This document shows, in pieces, positions 30,276 to 33,768 of a DNA stretch of 33,768 nt; position 1 is the first letter of the stretch; every line of letters begins with the position of its first letter. The position numbers and the translations under genes were made by a program. Source of the stretch: Bacillota bacterium. Lineage in GTDB: Bacteria > Bacillota > Sulfobacillia > JAJZYS01 > JAJYTV01. The notes below the pieces were generated by a model that worked only from the letters and a program-made list of their open reading frames with translations, was not told the origin of the DNA and did not search any database. The stretch spans positions 1 to 33,768 of the forward strand of contig JAJYSZ010000029.1 of assembly GCA_021793315.1 (NCBI GenBank). The letters run 5' to 3'.

Positions 30276-31175
30276 TCAGTGCTGCGATGATGCGGCCAGC
30301 AGCCGGTCTGCGACATCGGCGATGTCGCCCCAGCGCTGGACCGCCTGTCGCCATTCGGCGGGTATTGCGTCCTCCCCGTAGTACGCTCCGGCCAGCTGGC
30401 CGTACACGGCACCGGTGGTATCCGAATCGTTGCCGAGGTTCACGGCAAGGTAGAGCCCGCCGAGAAAGCTGTCGCCGTGGTGGAAGGCCCAGAGAGCCGA
30501 CGCCAGCGAGGAGACAACGTAGCCGCCGCCATCGATCTCGGGCGGGCGTCTGAGCTTGTAGTCGCCACGCGCGAGCGCTACGATGGCAGGCTCGAGCGGC
30601 TCATCGTGCCAGAGCCCAGGCTCAGGCGTGTAGAACTCGGCGAGCAGGTCCCGCTTCGGTACCTCCCTCAGCGCTCCAAGCTGGAGTGCCGCGAGGTAGC
30701 GGCAGGCGTCGACGGCTTCTTTGGCCCTGTGCGTCGTCTCGGAGCTCAAGCCCGCATAGGCGATCGCAGCGCGTGGATCCTGGCGGAAGAAGAGCGGGAC
30801 TGGCGCCAGCCGCATGATCGACCCGTTGCCGGCGGCCATCGGATCGTCGCTGCCGCATTTGGGTCCAGGATTGCGGAGGAAGCGCTCGAGGGCATCGCGC
30901 GTCGTGCCGCCGATGTCGAAACAAGTGCCTTGGCTGCTGTATTGCCCGTCGCGCCACCAGGCCACATAGCGGCGGAGCTGGTCCTCACCGTCGAAACCAC
31001 CTGAGGTGAGCAGCGAGTCCGCAAGGCAGAGCGCCATCGAGGTGTCGTCGGTGAACTGGCCTGGCAGCAGTCTGTGCGGACCGCCGCCTTGCATTTCGAA
31101 CACCGGGGCATAGTGCGGGTAACGGCTGAACTCGATGCTTGCGCCAAACGCGTCCCCGACTGCGAGCCCGAGCAT
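30276..31175 (-). CDS. ADP-ribosylglycohydrolase family protein
   Basis: The 299-residue protein has the ADP-ribosylglycohydrolase motifs for two magnesium ions: MLGLAVGDAFGA, GQFTDDTSMALCLADSLL (TDDT), GNGSIMRLAPVPL and the C-terminal NLGNDSDTTGAVYGQLAGAYYG (DSDT). Members remove ADP-ribose from arginine or other acceptors. Homologues usually begin a few residues earlier (RYRGAMLGLAVGD), and here RARYRGA is in frame upstream without ATG, GTG or TTG; CTG at 31203-31205 after AAAGGCGG is the likely candidate. It is the first gene of the minus-strand cluster. Confidence 0.88.
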   Translation of the reverse strand: MLGLAVGDAFGASIEFSRYPHYAPVFEMQGGGPHRLLPGQFTDDTSMALCLADSLLTSGGFDGEDQLRRYVAWWRDGQYSSQGTCFDIGGTTRDALERFLRNPGPKCGSDDPMAAGNGSIMRLAPVPLFFRQDPRAAIAYAGLSSETTHRAKEAVDACRYLAALQLGALREVPKRDLLAEFYTPEPGLWHDEPLEPAIVALARGDYKLRRPPEIDGGGYVVSSLASALWAFHHGDSFLGGLYLAVNLGNDSDTTGAVYGQLAGAYYGEDAIPAEWRQAVQRWGDIADVADRLLAASSQH

Positions 31176-31377
31176 GGCGCCGCGGTAGCGGGCACGGAGA
31201 TCCAGGGTCGTCGCCGCCTTTCAGGGTCGCTGGGCCTGCCTTCGACGCGTCTCGTCGGGCCCCTGCAGACCTCGGTGGCTTGTGAGCTCGTCCTGACAGT
31301 CTCTAACTCCGTTGCCGCAGTTCACCGTGGCCACCTCACTCGTCCACCCCGTAGGCTCGGAGCAAGGGGGCGGCGAG

Positions 31378-31734
31378 GTGGCAGACAAACCGGCTCCGCA
31401 GGTCTACATCCTGCGTCTGGGTAACGCAGCGCAACGAGTGGGAGAGTCTAGGGTGCGTTGGGTCTACGCGATCCAGTGCACTGATGAGGAAGTCCTGCGT
31501 CAGCAGTTCGCACTTCTCGGTTCGGCGCCCTCCCTGGGGGCGCACGAGATTCAGCAGATGCTTGCGGCATTGCCTGCCGACGCCGTCCTGGCCGGTCCCG
31601 GTGAAATCCAGGCGGCCGCCAAGAGAGACCCGGGCCTCCGCCGCGCTCTGCGAGCTGCGCGCGAGGGTCTGCGCGAGGATCCTGGGGCATCGCTGACGAA
31701 CAGGACGCCTGAGCGAGACAAGGGGGCCGTATGA
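31378..31734 (+). CDS. Small protein of unknown function
   Basis: The 118-residue protein is soluble and mostly helical: VYILRLGNAAQRVGESRVRWVYAIQ, then DEEVLRQQFALLGSAPSLGAHEIQQMLAALP and a charged tail. No family is recognised. AAGGGGG supports the GTG at 31378 rather than the track's 31312. It ends 3 nt before the nucleoside hydrolase start, so the two are cotranscribed. Confidence 0.55.
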   Translation: MADKPAPQVYILRLGNAAQRVGESRVRWVYAIQCTDEEVLRQQFALLGSAPSLGAHEIQQMLAALPADAVLAGPGEIQAAAKRDPGLRRALRAAREGLREDPGASLTNRTPERDKGAV

Positions 31735-31737
31735 GGC

Positions 31738-32652
31738 GTGCAAATCCTGTTCGACGGAGATCCCGGCATCGACGACGCACTGGCCATCCTCACCCTGCTG
31801 CGCGAACCGGTAGATGTCCTCGCGATGAGCGCCGTGGTCGGGAACGTGCCGGTGGAGACCGGCTTTCGCAATCTACGTGATCTGGTCGCCCTGGCGGGGC
31901 GGGAGGATATTCCGGTCTTTCGTGGTGCGTCGCGCCCGCTGGTGCGCGACTACGTCTTCGACCCGATGGTACACGGCGTGGACGGACTTGGCGGCGCCAA
32001 GCTCCAGCCCAGCCGGGCGGCTCTGCAGGAGGAGCACGCCGCCATCGCCCTGGCACGCCTGCTTGCAGCGGCCAGCGAACCTGTTACGTGGGTGGCCACC
32101 GGCCCCCTGACCAATGTCGCCATGGTGCTCGGCCTTGATCCTTCGCTGGTGCGCAAGGTGCGGCGTCTTGTCGTGATGGGCGGCAGCACCTTGCGGGGCA
32201 ATGTCACGCCCGCGGCGGAGTTCAACGTCTACGTGGATGCGGAGGCATGGCGGGCCGTGCTGGCCTCGGGCATCCGGCCGGTCATGGTGGGCCTCAACGT
32301 GACGCATATGGTTGGCATGCGGGCAGAGGACTTCGCTGCAGCCGAGCAGATCGATACGCCGGTCGGGCAAGTGGCGGGCACGATGCTCGCGTACTACCGC
32401 CGCGTCAGCACGGAACAAGACTGGGGCGCCCCGAAGCTACACGACGTTGTGGCGCTCCTCGGGGCTGTCTCGCCCGAACTGCTCGAGGTGCGTCCGGCCT
32501 TCGTGGATGTCGAGACAGGGAGTTCCCTGACCTACGGCATGACGGTGGCGGATGACCGTGCCGCCGCCGATCGCTGCAACTGCGACGTCGCTGTGGATGT
32601 CGACGCGGACGCGGTGAAGCGTCGCATGCTCAGGGCCTTGCGCTCCTACTAG
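31738..32652 (+). CDS. Inosine-uridine-preferring nucleoside hydrolase family protein
   Basis: The 304-residue protein opens with the calcium-binding DGDPGIDDALAIL (usually DTDPGxDDA), then VVGNVPVETGFRNLRDL, ATGPLTNVAMVL, VVMGGSTLRGNVTPAAEFNVYVDAEA and HDVVALLGAVSPELL, the family's order. It cleaves the N-glycosidic bond of nucleosides for salvage. GTG start three nucleotides after the previous stop. The next genes are tRNAs with their own promoter. Confidence 0.93.
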   Translation: MQILFDGDPGIDDALAILTLLREPVDVLAMSAVVGNVPVETGFRNLRDLVALAGREDIPVFRGASRPLVRDYVFDPMVHGVDGLGGAKLQPSRAALQEEHAAIALARLLAAASEPVTWVATGPLTNVAMVLGLDPSLVRKVRRLVVMGGSTLRGNVTPAAEFNVYVDAEAWRAVLASGIRPVMVGLNVTHMVGMRAEDFAAAEQIDTPVGQVAGTMLAYYRRVSTEQDWGAPKLHDVVALLGAVSPELLEVRPAFVDVETGSSLTYGMTVADDRAAADRCNCDVAVDVDADAVKRRMLRALRSY

Positions 32653-32678
32653 GACTTTGTTGCGGCCTCCTTCACGCC

Positions 32679-32707
32679 TTGACGCGCGCGGGCGGCGGCC
32701 CTATAAT
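32679..32707 (+). promoter_or_regulatory. Near-consensus promoter of the tRNA cluster
   Basis: TTGACG (32679-32684), 17 bp, TATAAT (32702-32707). It drives the tRNA-fMet, tRNA-Met/Ile2 and tRNA-Lys run. Confidence 0.9.
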
Positions 32708-32725
32708 CACTTGTGCTGGTGAAAT

Positions 32726-32806
<81 letters not shown>

Positions 32807-32817
32807 TTTTGTGGTTC

Positions 32818-32894
32818 GGCGGCGTAGCTCAGTTGGTTAGAGCATACGGTTCATACCCGTAGTGTCGCTGGTTCGAGTCCAGCCGCCGCTACCA
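32818..32894 (+). tRNA. tRNA with CAU anticodon (Met, or Ile2 if lysidine-modified)
   Basis: GGCGGCG pairs with CGCCGCT (one G-T), anticodon stem TACGG/CCGTA with loop TTCATAC, CCA encoded, 77 nt. Sequence alone does not separate elongator Met from Ile(CAU). Confidence 0.93.
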
Positions 32895-32904
32895 AACTTA
32901 GTTT

Positions 32905-32980
<76 letters not shown>

Positions 32981-32993
32981 AATGTGAAGATCG

Positions 32994-33026
32994 GAAACCC
33001 GCTCTGTGAGCGGGTTTCACGTTTTT
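32994..33026 (+). terminator. Rho-independent terminator of the tRNA cluster
   Basis: GAAACCCGCTC, loop TGT, GAGCGGGTTTC, then ACG and TTTTT. Confidence 0.92.
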
Positions 33027-33255
33027 CTCAGCGAACGCTTGCGCCAATACCTGGCATGGCGACAGGTCCGCCACTACGAAGCGCCACTAAGAGAGCGAGT
33101 CGGCAATGGAACCGCACTCGGAGAGAGAAGTGACGCTTTCCAAAGACGACTATGGCCGAAGCGGGTGACAGTGCCGTCACTGTGATCATCCGGCCGAAGT
33201 GACGATTCCCATGGCGACAGGAGTTGCTAATCGCGGTGCGAAGCCCCTCCGGGAC
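33027..33255. other. Gene-free region with imperfect repeats beside the transposase
   Basis: AAGTGACGCTTTCC and AAGTGACGATTCC, and two GGCCGAAG copies (before CGGGTGAC and before TGACG), are repeated. ACAGTG/CACTGT (33166-33181) forms an inverted repeat. The pattern resembles repeat-rich ends of insertion sequences, but I could not define a terminal inverted repeat. Confidence 0.4.
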
Positions 33256-33768
33256 CTACCCTTTACCCACTTCCGAGCTGGGATGAGCAGCCATCCAGGC
33301 GGCAGTGAAGATCTCGGCGCGCTGAAAGCCGCGCCAGAGAACCTTTACGCCGGGCATGCCATCGTCTTTGCGAGCTAAGAAGCCGCCGAGGCGGGCGAGC
33401 CAGATGACGGCGGTGGAGAGTTTAGGCGGCTCGGTAGGCATGTCCATGCCGGCGGTGAACTTTTTGCGGTAGATGGCGAGGTAGATGCCTTTCCATTCGG
33501 CGTCGGTGAAGACCAGGGTGGCTGGCGCGTCCGGGTTCTCGCGAGCGACGTAGGTGAGGTAGAGCACGCGCCAGGCCACGATGCAGTAGGTGGCAATGGC
33601 GTTCTCGAGTCGGCGCAACGTTTCGAACTGCAGCTTCTCGATCTGGCAGCCGCTCTTCAGGGTGTAGTGGAAGCGCTCGATCCGCCAGCGGAAGGAGTAC
33701 CAGCGCACCACGGCCGCTGCCTGCTCTGCCGTTTGCGCCTGCAACGTGGTGAGCAGCACCCAGCCCAC
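33256..33768 (-). mobile_element. IS4/Tn5-like transposase, C-terminal part (cut by window edge)
   Basis: About 170 residues: GWVLLTTLQAQTAEQAAAVVRWYSFRWRIERFHYTLKSGCQIEKLQ contains the Y-x2-R-x3-E-x6-K block (YSFRWRIERFHYTLK) of the IS4/Tn5 DDE superfamily, with the catalytic Glu. RLENAIATYCIVAWRVLYL and a closing PGVKVLWRGFQRAEIF are also typical. The N-terminal part with the two Asp lies beyond the edge. Whether the element is intact cannot be told. Confidence 0.85.

Overview
The window is GC-rich chromosomal DNA from a spore-forming, Gram-positive-type bacterium (Firmicutes/Bacillota), probably one of its high-GC lineages such as the Symbiobacterium, Thermaerobacter or Sulfobacillus groups. 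The grounds are the sporulation pair yabP-yabQ followed by divIC and a yabR-like S1 gene, strong GGAGG-type ribosome binding sites, and frequent GTG and TTG starts. The genus cannot be fixed from the sequence alone.

Layout. 1-2.9 kb: the end of a GH18 (spore-cortex-hydrolase-like) gene, convergent with a three-gene operon (membrane protein, Dabb protein, EamA transporter). 3.0-5.5 kb: the sporulation/division cluster yabP-yabQ-(HTH protein)-divIC-(DsrE-like)-yabR, with a DnaA-box-like cluster in the middle and an intrinsic terminator at the end. 5.5-12.8 kb: a small unknown gene, an acyl-ACP-reductase-like enzyme with a promoter/operator, a small membrane protein, an alpha/beta hydrolase-ornithine cyclodeaminase pair, homoserine dehydrogenase and an S9 peptidase.

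12.85-15.2 kb: tRNA-Leu(UAA) followed by a decayed integrative element. It is bounded by a second copy of the 3' part of the same tRNA and contains a frameshifted excisionase, a tail fragment of a tyrosine integrase, and one apparently intact two-gene cargo operon: an unrecognised protein plus a nucleotidyltransferase of toxin-antitoxin type. That operon has an inverted repeat over its promoter and a probably leaderless transcript. This is the most interesting part of the window. A broken TetR gene follows.

16.4-18.6 kb: a soluble multi-PAS histidine kinase with a single-domain (Spo0F-like) response regulator. 18.9-24.4 kb: an ApsK-Sat fusion and a sulfotransferase, which together can make and use PAPS, then a secreted unknown protein convergent with a GT-C-like membrane protein. 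24.7-28.3 kb: two orphan oligopeptide-type ABC permeases, a crotonase and a TetR regulator. 28.4-31.2 kb (minus): ADP-ribosylglycohydrolase, a threonine-synthase-family enzyme and a CPBP protease. 31.4-32.7 kb: a small unknown gene and a nucleoside hydrolase. 32.7-33.0 kb: a tRNA cluster (fMet, Met-type CAU, Lys) with a near-consensus promoter and a terminator. The right edge cuts an IS4/Tn5-like transposase.
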